From contig OY762063.1 in the NCBI GenBank assembly GCA_963665075.1, forward strand, positions 1 through 64,000: a stretch of 64,000 bases of DNA, in the 5' to 3' direction. The first letter of the stretch is position 1. Each line of letters starts with the position of its first letter. The position numbers and the translations under genes are program-made. The stretch comes from JAPULR01 sp963665075 (GTDB lineage: Bacteria > Chloroflexota > Dehalococcoidia > Lucifugimonadales > GCA-2712585). Below are positions 32,756-40,997 of this stretch, piece after piece. Under the pieces are notes generated by a model. That model saw only the letters and a program-made list of their open reading frames with translations. It made no database searches and was not told where the DNA came from.

Positions 32756-33498
32756 CTAGCCTCTGCAATAAGCCGAATTACCTCCGCCTTCAACTTCTCC
32801 GACATCTGGAAACACAACCCTTCTCCGCACCATTGCACATCGAAAGCACCGGAAAGCCATTGTTCTCGCAACTCACTGAGCTTTTCAAGGTTTCCACCAC
32901 TCTCGCGCATTATCTGGATTTGAATGCCTTGGTTAAACCCGACAATTAGGTCCCTGGCCTCCTGCTGATCTTCAATCGAAAAAAGTTGCGCCAATGTAGA
33001 CAATGCGGCAACACCAATGGGGCCATCCAAAGTCATCAGGTCATCTTGGATATTGGAGGACAGGTCGAGCAGCTTGATGTATTTGCTAACCGTGGACGGG
33101 TTCACATTTGCTTGCTTGGCGACTTCCGAATATGTCCCACATACATCGTATATTCGCTTGTAGGCCCGTGCCTTGTCGATGGGGTGCATCTCGGCTCTAT
33201 GGACATTCTCAACTAGCGACACTACCGTAGCGTCGGCATCGTCAAGGCCGTCGTTTACTACAGCCGGGATGGCTGGCAAGCCCAGCTTTTTGAAGGCGAG
33301 AAACCTTCGCTGTCCTGCAATGATTTCAAACTTTCCGTCACTCGCAGTCCTGATAAGAATGGGGTTAAGCAAACCCCTCTGTTTAATGCTGTTTGCCAAA
33401 TCATCAAGGCCAGCATCTTCGGTTCCAGAATCCAAATCTTTCCTTGTATTGAATTCCGAGACAACAATGCTCTTCATTGGAATGTCTTGAACGTTCAT
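32752..33498 (-). CDS. ParB/Spo0J-like protein
   Basis: 248 residues. The ParB-like N-terminal domain has NTRKDLD, LANSIKQRGLLNPILIRT, and the CTP-binding/box II region AGQRRFLAFKKLGL near residue 62. VVSLVENVHRAEMHPIDKA follows, then a helix-turn-helix (YSEVAKQANVNPSTVSKYIKLL). The C-terminus (CGEGLCFQMSEKLKAEVIRLI) is not the usual dimerisation zipper. There is no parA next to it, so it is not the chromosomal partition pair. It could be a plasmid or defence-linked ParB, or a regulator. Confidence 0.82.
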   Translation of the reverse strand: MNVQDIPMKSIVVSEFNTRKDLDSGTEDAGLDDLANSIKQRGLLNPILIRTASDGKFEIIAGQRRFLAFKKLGLPAIPAVVNDGLDDADATVVSLVENVHRAEMHPIDKARAYKRIYDVCGTYSEVAKQANVNPSTVSKYIKLLDLSSNIQDDLMTLDGPIGVAALSTLAQLFSIEDQQEARDLIVGFNQGIQIQIMRESGGNLEKLSELREQWLSGAFDVQWCGEGLCFQMSEKLKAEVIRLIAEAS

Positions 33499-33544
33499 CT
33501 CATACTCCCTTACGCCAAAGCTAACCAGCTAACTATAGTGAGCG

Positions 33545-33594
33545 AATATATCAGAGTGATTTTGTTGACACAACACAGATAGGACGGGTATGAA
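33545..33594. promoter_or_regulatory. Overlapping divergent promoters between ParB-like and SDR genes
   Basis: Minus strand: TTGTGT (33568-33573), 17 bp, TATATT (33545-33550) for the ParB-like gene. Plus strand: TTGACA (33565-33570), 18 bp, TATGAA (33589-33594) for the SDR gene. The two -35 boxes overlap. AGGACGGGTA is repeated at 33581 and 33611. Confidence 0.5.
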
Positions 33595-33671
33595 GTTGCA
33601 GACTACTCAAAGGACGGGTAGAGTCAAGTCAGTCCATCAAAGATATTTGCGTAGACACGGAGGGTTAGGCA

Positions 33672-34424
33672 ATGCGGTTGAAGGATAAGGTTGCGTTTAT
33701 TAGTGGGGGGGCGCGGGGGATGGGCGCGTCGGAGGGGCGGATTTTCGCCAAGGAGGGCGCGAAGGTGGCCCTCGGCGACATCCGGGAGGAGTTGGGGCGT
33801 CAGGTGGCGCGGGAGATCTGCGACGCGGGCGGGGAGGCTATCTTCGTGCATCTGGACGTGGCCAGCGAGGAGTCGTGGCGGAAGGCCATCGCCGCCACCG
33901 TCGAGCGATTCGGCAAGCTGGACATTCTGGTCAACAACGCGGGGATTTCCGTGTCGGGCGGGGTGCTGGAGACCACGGTGGAGACGTGGGACAGGGTGAT
34001 GGACGTGAACGCCAAGGGGGTGTTTCTGGGCACGAAAGTCGCGATTCCGGAGATGCGAAAGGCGGGGGGCGGGTCAATCGTCAACATCTCGTCGCAGATG
34101 GGGCTGGTGGGCAGCGAAATGGGCAGTCCGGCCTACAACGCGTCCAAGGGGGCGGTGCACATCTTCACCAAGTCGGCGGCGCTGCGGCACGTTGGGGACA
34201 ACATCCGCGTCAATTCGGTGCATCCCGGCCCAATCAATACGCCGATGCTGAACGACGGGTTCGAAGACCCCAGCCGCGAACAAACGGTGCTTGCGATGAC
34301 GCCGATGGGACGTCGAGGGGAGCCGGAGGAGGTGGCGTGGGGCGTCCTCTACCTGGCGTCGGACGAGGCCTCCTACGTTACCGGCGCGGCGCTGGTGATT
34401 GACGGGGGGTATATCGCGCATTAG
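33672..34424 (+). CDS. Short-chain dehydrogenase/reductase (FabG-like)
   Basis: 250 residues. Classical SDR with SGGARGMGASEG (glycine-rich loop), NNAG (LVNNAGISVSGG), Ser in NISSQMG, YNASKGA for Tyr and Lys, HPGPINTPM, and the C-terminal PEEVAWGVLYLASDEASYVTGAALVIDGGYIAH. Asp in ALGDIRE after strand 2 favours NAD. This points to a secondary-alcohol dehydrogenase such as a cyclopentanol/3-hydroxyacyl dehydrogenase. It is GC-rich, unlike the preceding island. Confidence 0.88.
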   Translation: MRLKDKVAFISGGARGMGASEGRIFAKEGAKVALGDIREELGRQVAREICDAGGEAIFVHLDVASEESWRKAIAATVERFGKLDILVNNAGISVSGGVLETTVETWDRVMDVNAKGVFLGTKVAIPEMRKAGGGSIVNISSQMGLVGSEMGSPAYNASKGAVHIFTKSAALRHVGDNIRVNSVHPGPINTPMLNDGFEDPSREQTVLAMTPMGRRGEPEEVAWGVLYLASDEASYVTGAALVIDGGYIAH

Positions 34425-34428
34425 GGGA

Positions 34429-34520
34429 GTCACCCCCATCCTAGCCTTCCCCCATCAAAGAGGGAAGGGACAAGAGGGGAGTCACCCCCATCCTGGCCTT
34501 CCCCCATCCAGGGGAAAGGA
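34429..34520. repeat. Two R3 copies in tandem
   Basis: GGGGAGTCACCCCCATCCTA...CCTTCCCCCATC units twice in a row, between the SDR and GYD genes. Same family as the five-copy array at 41057-41336. Confidence 0.75.
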
Positions 34521-34539
34521 ATAAGAGAGGAGATTGGAG

Positions 34540-34830
34540 ATGCCGACGTATATTGGATTGGTGAAGTATGAGGACAGGGACGGGGAGGCGGAGTTGATGG
34601 TGGGCAGGGCGGCTCGTCAGTTGGTGGAGGTGCACGGGGGGCGGATTCTGAGCACGTATTGGACGGAGGGCGAAAATCAGTTGATCATCGCCTTCGAGGG
34701 TCGGGGCGAGGAGCAGGCGATGAAGGTGTACGATGACCTGGCGTCGCAACAGGGAGTGAAAATCAGCGTGGTTCGGGGGCTGACGGAGGGGGAGAAGGAG
34801 AGAGCTAACCAGGGGTTGTCTTTTCCCTGA
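34540..34830 (+). CDS. GYD-domain small protein
   Basis: 96 residues from ATG 34540, preceded by AGAGAGGAG; an in-frame TTG at 34534 is less likely. PTYIGLVKYEDRDGEAEL ... LVEVHGGRILSTYWTEGENQLIIAFEGRGEEQAMKVYDDLASQQGVKISVVRGLTEGE follows the GYD-domain pattern, a ferredoxin-like fold in which the Gly-x-x-D loop is here EGENQ. Function unknown; such proteins often sit with oxidoreductases, as here after an SDR gene. Confidence 0.75.
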   Translation: MPTYIGLVKYEDRDGEAELMVGRAARQLVEVHGGRILSTYWTEGENQLIIAFEGRGEEQAMKVYDDLASQQGVKISVVRGLTEGEKERANQGLSFP

Positions 34831-34854
34831 AGACATTGCGCCAGGATGCGGATG

Positions 34855-35137
34855 GACTCCCGCCTTCGCGGGAGTGACGGGTGGTTGCGGGAGTGACGGG
34901 TGGTTGCGGGAGTGACGGGTGGTTGCGGGAGTGACGGGTGGTTGCGGGAGTGACGGGTGGTTGCGGGAGTGACGGGTGGTTGCGGGAGTGACGGGTGGTT
35001 GCGGGAGTGACGGGTGGTTGCGGGAGTGGCGGGTGGTTGCGGGAGTGACGGGTGGTTGCGGGAGTGACGGGTGGTTGCGGGAGTGACGGGTGGTTGCGGG
35101 AGTGACGGGTGGTTGCGGGAGTGACGGGTAGCTATGG
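34855..35137. repeat. 19-bp minisatellite, 14 copies, seeded by an R1 palindrome
   Basis: An R1 half (CCGCCTTCGCGGGAGTGACG) is followed by 14 copies of the 19-bp unit GGTTGCGGGAGTGACGGGT. The GAGTGACGGG core starts at 34872 and recurs exactly every 19 bp to 35119. Only one copy is altered (GAGTGGCGGG at 35024) and the last is followed by GTAGC. Near-identity implies recent expansion. Apart from this the gap 34831-35177 holds nothing. Confidence 0.95.
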
Positions 35138-35177
35138 GGAGTCGGCAAATCGAAGATGAGAGTTTGGGAGTTGAGAG

Positions 35178-35852
35178 ATGACTATGACGATTGTGGGTTT
35201 CGACCCGGCCACGGGGCAGTTCGGGGGCGCGGTGGCGACGAAGAACATCGGCGTGGGGTCGCGGGTGCTGCGGGGCAAGGGCGAGGTGGGGATGATCGGC
35301 TTCAGCGGCCACGAGATTCAGCGTCTTCGGGGAATCGCGCTGCTGGAGTTGGGGTTTCCGGCGCCGGTGGCGTTGGAGGCTCTGGTGAAGGTGAGCGGCG
35401 GACGGGGGCAGTATAGTCTCATCGACAGGACGGGGACGCCCGCCGCGTATACGGCGCCGGCGCAGTTTCCGTGGCGGGGAAGTCGGACCGGGGTCAACTA
35501 CGCCTGCGGCGCGAACACGATGGTGGGGCCGGAGGTGGTGCAGGCTTTGGGGGACACGTTCGAGGCGACGGAGGATAGCGGTCTCCCTTTGGAGGAGCGT
35601 CTGCTGCAATGTCTGGAGGCGGCGCAGGCCACGGGAGGCGACAATCGGGGCCGGCAGTCGGCGGCGATTCAGGTGCATTGGAAGCGGGTGGACGCGAATC
35701 CCTTCTTGGACTTGCGGGTGGATGATCACCCTAACCCGATTCCCGAACTGCGGGCGATTGTGCATATCTATAGGCAGACTTATCCGGTGTATGCGTCGAG
35801 GACGTGGCCGGAATTGGAGGGCACGGGGGGTTATCCGATTTTGTATCCTTAG
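35178..35852 (+). CDS. DUF1028 family protein (Ntn-hydrolase-like)
   Basis: 224 residues. TMTIVGFDPATGQFGGAVATKNIGVGSRV at the N-terminus and ACGANTMVGPEVVQALGDTFE ... LEERLLQCLEAAQATGGDNRGRQSAAIQV ... LDLRVDDHPNPIPELRAIV are hallmarks of DUF1028. The family has an Ntn-hydrolase-like fold and often sits with amidases and peptidases. The normal start STFSIVARDP is here MTIVGFDP. The activity is unproven. Confidence 0.87.
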   Translation: MTMTIVGFDPATGQFGGAVATKNIGVGSRVLRGKGEVGMIGFSGHEIQRLRGIALLELGFPAPVALEALVKVSGGRGQYSLIDRTGTPAAYTAPAQFPWRGSRTGVNYACGANTMVGPEVVQALGDTFEATEDSGLPLEERLLQCLEAAQATGGDNRGRQSAAIQVHWKRVDANPFLDLRVDDHPNPIPELRAIVHIYRQTYPVYASRTWPELEGTGGYPILYP

Positions 35853-35855
35853 AGG

Positions 35856-35921
35856 GGGGATTCACCCCCCATCGAAGGGGAAGGGAGAAGATGGATTCCG
35901 GCTTCCGCCGGAATGACGGGA
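35856..35921. repeat. R3 fragment and R1 copy
   Basis: GGGGGATTCACCCCCCATCG-type R3 fragment followed by R1 (GGATTCCGGCTTCCGCCGGA) at 35891-35918, between the DUF1028 and epimerase genes. Confidence 0.75.
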
Positions 35922-36001
35922 GTGGGAGGGCGTTGGATTACCCACGTAAGAAATGGGATTCTGGGTAAGGAATCTGAAGATTGAGAGTAAACGGAGGAGC
36001 G

Positions 36002-36763
36002 ATGGCAAAGAGGAAGGTTTTGGTTACGGGGATGAGCGGGCGGATTGGGCGGGCGGCGTTGAAGCGGCTGGGCGACAAGTATGACTTCACGGCGATGAAT
36101 CGCAACCCGATGGAGGGGGTGCGGTGCGTGACGGCGGACATCACGGACTTCGACGCGATCCGGCCCCACTTCGAGGGGCAGGATACGGTGGTGCATCTGG
36201 CGGCGGCGCTGGGGGCGGACGGGGGGGAGACGCGGGACTACATCGAGCGGAACGTGTGGGGCACGTACACGGTGTTCGAGGCGGCGCGTCAGGAGGGGGT
36301 CAAGCGGGTGATTTTCGCCAGCAGCGGCTCGACGATTCTGAGCCACACGCTGGAGTCGCCGCTGCGGGAGCTGGAGAGCGGGGAGTATGACAAGCTGCCC
36401 GCGACGTGGCCGATGCTGACCCACGAATCGGCCATCCGGCCCAACTCGATCTATGGGGTCAGCAAGGTTTGGGGGGAAGCGTTGGCGCGGTACTACGTGG
36501 ACGCCTTCGGGCTTTCGGCGATTTGCGTCCGGTTCGGGTGGATACCGGAGGAGGACCGGCCGGCGGCGACGCGGACGTTTGCGGTGTGGTGCAGCCACGA
36601 CGACGCGGCGCAGATGATTGACAAGTGCATTGAGGCGGACGATTCGGTGCGGTTCGACATCTTCTATGCGGTGTCGGATAACAAGTACAACTACCGGGAC
36701 ATCAGCCACGCGCGGGAGGTTATCGGGTTCGCGCCGACGAGCCGGGCGGAGGATTATAGGTAG
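36002..36763 (+). CDS. NAD-dependent epimerase/dehydratase-like (extended SDR)
   Basis: 253 residues from ATG 36002 with GGAGGAG upstream. VLVTGMSGRIGRAAL is the glycine-rich loop, DTVVHLAAALGADGG follows strand 4, FASSGST holds the Ser, and YGVSKVWGEALARYY the Tyr-Lys pair. ICVRFGWIPEE and the C-terminal FDIFYAVSDNKYNYRDISHAREVIGFAP are typical of this family's uronate dehydrogenase/epimerase branch. It is shorter than usual sugar epimerases (about 320), close to uronate dehydrogenase. Substrate uncertain. Confidence 0.83.
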   Translation: MAKRKVLVTGMSGRIGRAALKRLGDKYDFTAMNRNPMEGVRCVTADITDFDAIRPHFEGQDTVVHLAAALGADGGETRDYIERNVWGTYTVFEAARQEGVKRVIFASSGSTILSHTLESPLRELESGEYDKLPATWPMLTHESAIRPNSIYGVSKVWGEALARYYVDAFGLSAICVRFGWIPEEDRPAATRTFAVWCSHDDAAQMIDKCIEADDSVRFDIFYAVSDNKYNYRDISHAREVIGFAPTSRAEDYR

Positions 36764-36787
36764 TGGGAAGGGTGTCTTCGACAGGCT

Positions 36788-36817
36788 CGTAGGGGCGACC
36801 GGCCGGTCGCCCCTACG
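36788..36817. repeat. Perfect 30-bp palindrome, ACCGGCCGGT core
   Basis: Arms CGTAGGGGCGACCGG and CCGGTCGCCCCTACG with no loop. Same outer arms as 36846, 37004 and 55291; same core as 97 and 36949. Confidence 0.9.
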
Positions 36818-36845
36818 GGAGAAAGCGTTGGTTGAAGGGGAAATT

Positions 36846-36874
36846 GTAGGGGCAGGTATCAAAGCTGCCCCTAC
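36846..36874. repeat. GTAGGGGC palindrome, degenerate core
   Basis: Outer arms GTAGGGGCAG and CTGCCCCTAC around GTATCAAAG. The outer arms are perfect, the core is decayed. It is followed by an R1 copy (36891-36918). Confidence 0.8.
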
Positions 36875-36948
36875 GGGTTGGGAGGGGGATGGATTCCCGC
36901 CTACGCGGGAATGACGGGAGGGGGGGGGCTCGACCCTTCGACAGGATT

Positions 36949-36974
36949 CTAGGGGCGACCGGCCGGTCGCCCTA
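36949..36974. repeat. Palindrome with ACCGGCCGGT core
   Basis: CTAGGGGCGACCGG / CCGGTCGCCCTAC with one base missing in the right arm. It adjoins an R2 fragment (CTCGACCCTTCGACAGG, 36929-36945). Confidence 0.8.
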
Positions 36975-37003
36975 CGGGGAAGGGGTTGGGGGAAGGGGAA
37001 TAT

Positions 37004-37032
37004 GTAGGGGCAGGTTTGAAACCTACCCCTAC
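37004..37032. repeat. GTAGGGGC palindrome, GGTTTGAAACC core
   Basis: GTAGGGGCAGGTTTG / AAACCTACCCCTAC. It has the same core as 55291-55319. It lies just before the end of the NHL gene at 37053. Confidence 0.85.
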
Positions 37033-37052
37033 GGGTATTAGTGGGGTGGGGG

Positions 37053-38060
37053 TTAGAGGTTGAACTGGGCCTCCACGTAGTTGGGTTCCTTTTCGTAGAC
37101 CTGGACGCGCATGTGCTGGGACTCGCCGATTAGAATCTTGTAGTCGTCGCCCACGTGGAGGGCGGCGGGGCGGCGCAAGCGCCATTCGGGTTCCAGGTCC
37201 ACCCGGTCGCGGGCTTTCTGCAGGTCGGGGTTGGCGTCGACGGCGTCCTGGGCCCATCGGGAGAGGTTGATGGCGTCGCCGATGATGGTGGCCAGGTAGG
37301 TGCCGTCGGGCTCGTAGATCTTCACGTTCTCGTTGCCCCAATCAGCGATGTAAATGTCGCCGTCCCGGTCAACGAAAACGGCGCTGGGCTTGCTGACGTT
37401 GGAGATTTCGTGGTCTGAGCGTCCGATGGTCATCAGGTGGTCGCCCTCGGGGGAGAACTTCTGGACGCGGTCGTTGCCCCAGTCGGCGACGAAGACGCTG
37501 CCGTCGCCGTCCACGTGGGCGCCCCAGGGACGGTCAAGTTGGCCTTCGGCGCTGCCGCCTTCGCTGAACTGACCGATGAACTGGCCGTCGCGGGTGTAGC
37601 GTTGGACGCGGTTGTTGCCGCTGTCCACGACGACGAGGTTTCCGTCGGGGTCTAGGACGATGCCGGAGGGCTTCTTGAATTGACCGTCGCCGGAGCCAAG
37701 GCTGCCCCACTTGCCGACGAATTCGCCATCCTTGGTAAAGACGACCACCTTGCTGATGGCCTGGTCGGTGACGTAGAGGTTTTCCTGGTCGTCGACGGCG
37801 AGGCCGCCGGGCCAGAGGAATTCGCCGTCGCCGGAGCCGGCGCTGCCGATGTCGAGGAGGAATTCCTGGGTGGAGAGGGTGCACTTGGTGATGCGGGTAC
37901 CGGGGCCGAATTCGTGGCCCCAGTTGGCGACGTACATGACGTCGTCGGCGCCCCGGCCGAGGCCGACGGGGTGCCAGAAGGTGGTGGCGGAAACGCCGAT
38001 CCTTCCGAGGTTGTCGAGGTAGGTGAAGGCGCGGCCCATTGCGATTTGCGTCTGCGGCAT
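37053..38060 (-). CDS. NHL-repeat beta-propeller protein
   Basis: 335 residues from ATG 38060 with AGGAG before it; further upstream the frame is repeat-derived. Five or six NHL blades are visible: WPGGLAVDDQENLYVTDQAISKVVVFTKDGEFVGKWGS; PSGIVLDPDGNLVVVDSGNNRVQRYTRDGQFIGQF; PWGAHVDGDGSVFVADWGNDRVQKFSPEGDHL; PSAVFVDRDGDIYIADWGNENVKIYEPDGTYLATI. No signal peptide, so cytosolic. It is related in layout to the protein at 12205. The role is unknown. Confidence 0.82.
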   Translation of the reverse strand: MPQTQIAMGRAFTYLDNLGRIGVSATTFWHPVGLGRGADDVMYVANWGHEFGPGTRITKCTLSTQEFLLDIGSAGSGDGEFLWPGGLAVDDQENLYVTDQAISKVVVFTKDGEFVGKWGSLGSGDGQFKKPSGIVLDPDGNLVVVDSGNNRVQRYTRDGQFIGQFSEGGSAEGQLDRPWGAHVDGDGSVFVADWGNDRVQKFSPEGDHLMTIGRSDHEISNVSKPSAVFVDRDGDIYIADWGNENVKIYEPDGTYLATIIGDAINLSRWAQDAVDANPDLQKARDRVDLEPEWRLRRPAALHVGDDYKILIGESQHMRVQVYEKEPNYVEAQFNL

Positions 38061-38164
38061 TTTTACTCCTTTTTGCTCCTTGGGGGCGTTGGTTTGGGTA
38101 ATGATACGGGGAAGAAGGGAGGGAATCAAGGGAGGGGATTCACCCGCCATCCCCTCCCTGTAGA

Positions 38165-38286
38165 GAGACCTTTGCGTAACTTCCAATTCGTCCGAACATA
38201 CTGTCAGAGCAACAACGAATTTATACCTACGGAGCCCCACTCCTGGATTCCCGTTTTCACGGGAATGACGCTTATGCAAAGGTCTC
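38165..38286. mobile_element. MITE-like element, copy A
   Basis: About 122 bp bounded by inverted repeats GAGACCTTTGCGTAA and TTATGCAAAGGTCTC. The interior (ACGAATTTATACCTA..GCCCCAC) ends with an R1 copy (GGATTCCCGTTTTCACGGGA). It is closely similar to copies B (42133-42300) and C (50071-50215). No open frame. Confidence 0.8.
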
Positions 38287-38707
38287 CCGTAGGGCGGTGC
38301 ATTTTCAGAACCAGGCAACGAAGGATTCATTTTTTAGATCTTGTGAGTGGAAGCGATTCGTTAGGAAAATCGAATTTGTGCCTAAAATGATTCGTTTCAG
38401 GCATGATATTCGTTCCAAAAAATTTCAGGAAATCGTATTTAGATCTATTCATGGTTGTGTATGGATGGAGGGGCGTTGATTTTTGTGGGTTTGTCGAAGG
38501 CGTGGACAGTGTGGAGGAGGGGTTTGGAGACATTTGATTTCTTGGCGAATTCCGTCTATATGTTTCATGTCAGGGATTGTAGCAGGGGAGGGAGTTTTTG
38601 ACAAGTGGGATTTGGCACTTTTGGGGGCGTGTCCTCATGTCCTACAGAGATTCTTTGGGGTTAGTGGGTTGTGGTATGATGGGAGAAATTGGATGGGGCG
38701 TTGAAAC
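38287..38707. other. AT-rich gene-free stretch before the PKD lipoprotein gene
   Basis: From 38300 to 38480 the sequence is much richer in A+T than its surroundings, with several GATTCGTT/ATTCGTT words but no gene. An extended -10 (TG-G-TATGAT, 38672-38680) lies 27 bp before the lipoprotein ATG. TTGACA at 38598 is too far from it to act as its -35. Confidence 0.45.
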
Positions 38708-40369
38708 ATGAGTCGGTTCCTCGTGATTGTCTGGGTTCTGCTTGCCGCCATGTTCGTGATGGGCGCAGGGGGCTGCGCCGGCGGGGACGATTCGGGAGAT
38801 TACGAAGAAGCATGGGGGCTTGATGCGTCCAATGCCGCGCCGACCGCGGCGCCGTCTGCGATGCAATACGCCTCCCTGGAGGGCGCGAACCAAGGCGTCG
38901 CGCTCCAAATGAAGGACACCGCGGAATCAGATGCGGCAATTTCATCGCCTACGATTGCGGCTACGCCCGCTCCTGCCGCCGCCCGCGTTGCGGATGCGGA
39001 CGAAAGCGGGGAGGCGCTGAAAGTACAGGCGTCGCCCCAGGTGCAAACCCGCGTCATCGTCCACACCGCGTATATGTCGCTGGTGGTGGGCGACATAGCC
39101 GGTTCGGTGGACTGGATTACGGGGCTGGCGGCAACTTTGGGAGGTTGGGTGGTCAGTTCGGACCGGACTTCCCTGCACGGCGGGGCCGTCTCCATCCGCG
39201 TTCCCGCGGCGTCTTTGGAGGACGCGCTTTCGCAGATGGAGGGCATGGCCGTTGAGGTGGAAAGTCGCACGATAACCAGCCAGGACGTGACGGACCAGTA
39301 CGTGGACTACCAGTCGCGATTGGTCAGCATGAAGGCCACGGAGCAGCGGCTTCTCTCCTTCCTGGATGAGGCGATAGACGTGGAGGACGCGCTGGAGGTG
39401 CACAAGGAGTTGGCTGGGCTTCAGGCGGGGATAGAGGAGATTCAGGGGCGCATAAACTTCCTGGAGCAGACCTCCGCATTTTCGCTCATCGAAGTGACGC
39501 TCAGCTTGACGCCGCAGATTATCCAGGTGGACGCCGGCGAGGACATGGCGGTGAGGGTAGGAAAGAACGCCCGCTTCCGGGCGTCCTTCGCGCCGCCGGA
39601 GGGAATCGACGAATATCAATTCACCTGGGACTTCGGGGACGGCACGTCGGCCGGCGGAAGCGGCACGATTCTACGCCCCGACGGTCGGCGGGTGACGGCT
39701 ACGGTCAATCACGTTTACGAGGATGACCTGGACTCTCCCTACATCGCCCGCGTCGAGCTTTCGGGTTTCGGGGAAAGCGGCTTGGCGGAGGGGGAGGACG
39801 CCCTGGAGGTGGTTGTCAGCGAGGCGCCGTCCATAGAGGTGTTCGCGGGCGAAGGGCAGACGGTGAAGGAAGGGCAGGAGGTAGAGTACGTCGCATCCTT
39901 CCTTCGTCCCGCGGAGCTATGGGACTACAGCTACAAGTGGGACTTCGGGGACGGTTCGCCCACCGTGACGGGAACGCCGGAGGAGGGCAGCACGCGTTTG
40001 AGCGTGAGGCACGCCTACGCCGATTACAGGACGGAGGGCTACCAGGCGGAGGTGACCGTGACTGCGATGAGCGACGGAGGAGAGGTGTCCGGGACCGGCG
40101 TCTACTGGGTGGACGTGACGGAGTCGAAGGGTCTGATAGTTGGCGGGTGGGCCGTGGGCGAGACGGCAAGCTCGGCGGTACGGGCGCTTTCCTTTGTGGC
40201 GCGCGGGGCGTTGATGGCGTTGATATGGCTGGCGATATTCAGTCCGGTTATTGCGCTGGTTGTGGCGATTGTGTACTTCGGGCCGAGGATTGACAGGAAG
40301 CTGCGCGGACGTGGGAAGGGATCCGCCGAGTCGCCGGTTGCGCCGAAGGATGACGAGATCGCGGGGTAG
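38708..40369 (+). CDS. DUF4349 lipoprotein with two PKD domains and C-terminal membrane anchor
   Basis: 553 residues. Lipobox GAGGC (Cys23). An Ala/Pro-rich linker leads to a DUF4349 domain (about 115-275: VQTRVIVHTAYMSLVVGDIAGSVDWI, SIRVPAASLEDALSQM, a coiled coil, then SLIEVTLSLTP). Two PKD domains follow (WDFGDGTSAGG near 305; WDFGDGSPTVTG near 420). A membrane segment (ALMALIWLAIFSPVIALVVAIVYFG, about 505-530) and a basic tail end it. DUF4349 proteins usually pass from the sensor domain straight to the membrane segment. The PKD insert probably extends it through the envelope for binding of surface ligands. It is likely anchored at both ends. Confidence 0.82.
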   Translation: MSRFLVIVWVLLAAMFVMGAGGCAGGDDSGDYEEAWGLDASNAAPTAAPSAMQYASLEGANQGVALQMKDTAESDAAISSPTIAATPAPAAARVADADESGEALKVQASPQVQTRVIVHTAYMSLVVGDIAGSVDWITGLAATLGGWVVSSDRTSLHGGAVSIRVPAASLEDALSQMEGMAVEVESRTITSQDVTDQYVDYQSRLVSMKATEQRLLSFLDEAIDVEDALEVHKELAGLQAGIEEIQGRINFLEQTSAFSLIEVTLSLTPQIIQVDAGEDMAVRVGKNARFRASFAPPEGIDEYQFTWDFGDGTSAGGSGTILRPDGRRVTATVNHVYEDDLDSPYIARVELSGFGESGLAEGEDALEVVVSEAPSIEVFAGEGQTVKEGQEVEYVASFLRPAELWDYSYKWDFGDGSPTVTGTPEEGSTRLSVRHAYADYRTEGYQAEVTVTAMSDGGEVSGTGVYWVDVTESKGLIVGGWAVGETASSAVRALSFVARGALMALIWLAIFSPVIALVVAIVYFGPRIDRKLRGRGKGSAESPVAPKDDEIAG

Positions 40370-40403
40370 AGTCGAGGCGGGTTTGTCGGCCTTTGATTCC
40401 TTG

Positions 40404-40432
40404 TTTCATTGTGCCGTGACAATTGATACAAT
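40404..40432 (+). promoter_or_regulatory. Possible promoter of the small membrane-protein gene
   Basis: TTTCAT (40404-40409), 17-bp spacer, TACAAT (40427-40432). In the leader, CTTCCCG and CGGGAAG (about 40503-40525) form a hairpin ahead of the GAGGAGG Shine-Dalgarno. Confidence 0.4.
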
Positions 40433-40555
40433 GCCTCTGTTGTACATAAGCGTCCTGTTCTGTCGGCAGCCGCCGATTGCGGGGCGCTGACGATGCGGAT
40501 TCTTCCCGTTGCGACGCGGGAAGGGCAAAATCGAGAACGCTGAGGAGGCGATAAT

Positions 40556-40981
40556 ATGGAAGTTGCCAGAAAAGTTGCCGGCATATACATGGTGGCCCTG
40601 GCCGCCGTGGTGGGAATCTTCTTCATCATCAACATTTTCCTGTTGGACTCGCTGGACGTGCCCGGCATCTGGGCGGCGCTGGACTATCTGATGGCGATTG
40701 CCCTGATTCCGGCGCTGATTTTCAACTATATGCGGAAGCGGGAGGAGAGGGGCGGCGAAGGCATCACCCGCAGCTATCTGGAGGCCAACGTGCTGTTCTA
40801 CCTGACGGCGGCGGTGGTTTTGATATTCTTCCACAACTGGTTCTACCAGTTGGCGGAGGGGATACAGAGTCCGGATTTGGACAACCACTCCAGGTGGATT
40901 ATCTGGGCGTATGTGGATACGATGCTGCCGCTGGTGGTTGGCGCGACGGGCTGCCGGCTGTGGTGCGGGAACGGGAAGTAG
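40556..40981 (+). CDS. Four-segment membrane protein, unknown
   Basis: 141 residues with about four hydrophobic segments: VAGIYMVALAAVVGIFFIINIFLL, ALDYLMAIALIPALIFNYM, EANVLFYLTAAVVLIFFHNWFY and IIWAYVDTMLPLVVGATG. The loop RKREERGGEG is basic and faces inside. The C-terminus is CRLWCGNGK. No family recognised. GAGGAGG precedes the ATG. The gene stands alone. Confidence 0.7.
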   Translation: MEVARKVAGIYMVALAAVVGIFFIINIFLLDSLDVPGIWAALDYLMAIALIPALIFNYMRKREERGGEGITRSYLEANVLFYLTAAVVLIFFHNWFYQLAEGIQSPDLDNHSRWIIWAYVDTMLPLVVGATGCRLWCGNGK

Positions 40982-40997
40982 CGACGGGCGGCTTCGA

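Noticed and set aside
32752..33498. ParB-like gene as sign of the chromosomal origin
   Set aside because: No parA, dnaA, gidAB or parS-like site (TGTTTCACGTGAAACA) is seen nearby.
34855..35137. Array considered as a CRISPR
   Set aside because: Units are 19 bp head to tail with no spacers and no cas genes.
34441..35765. Long minus-strand frames of Pro/His/Ser repeats through the 19-bp array
   Set aside because: They result only from the minisatellite lacking stops; the real genes here are on the plus strand (GYD and DUF1028).
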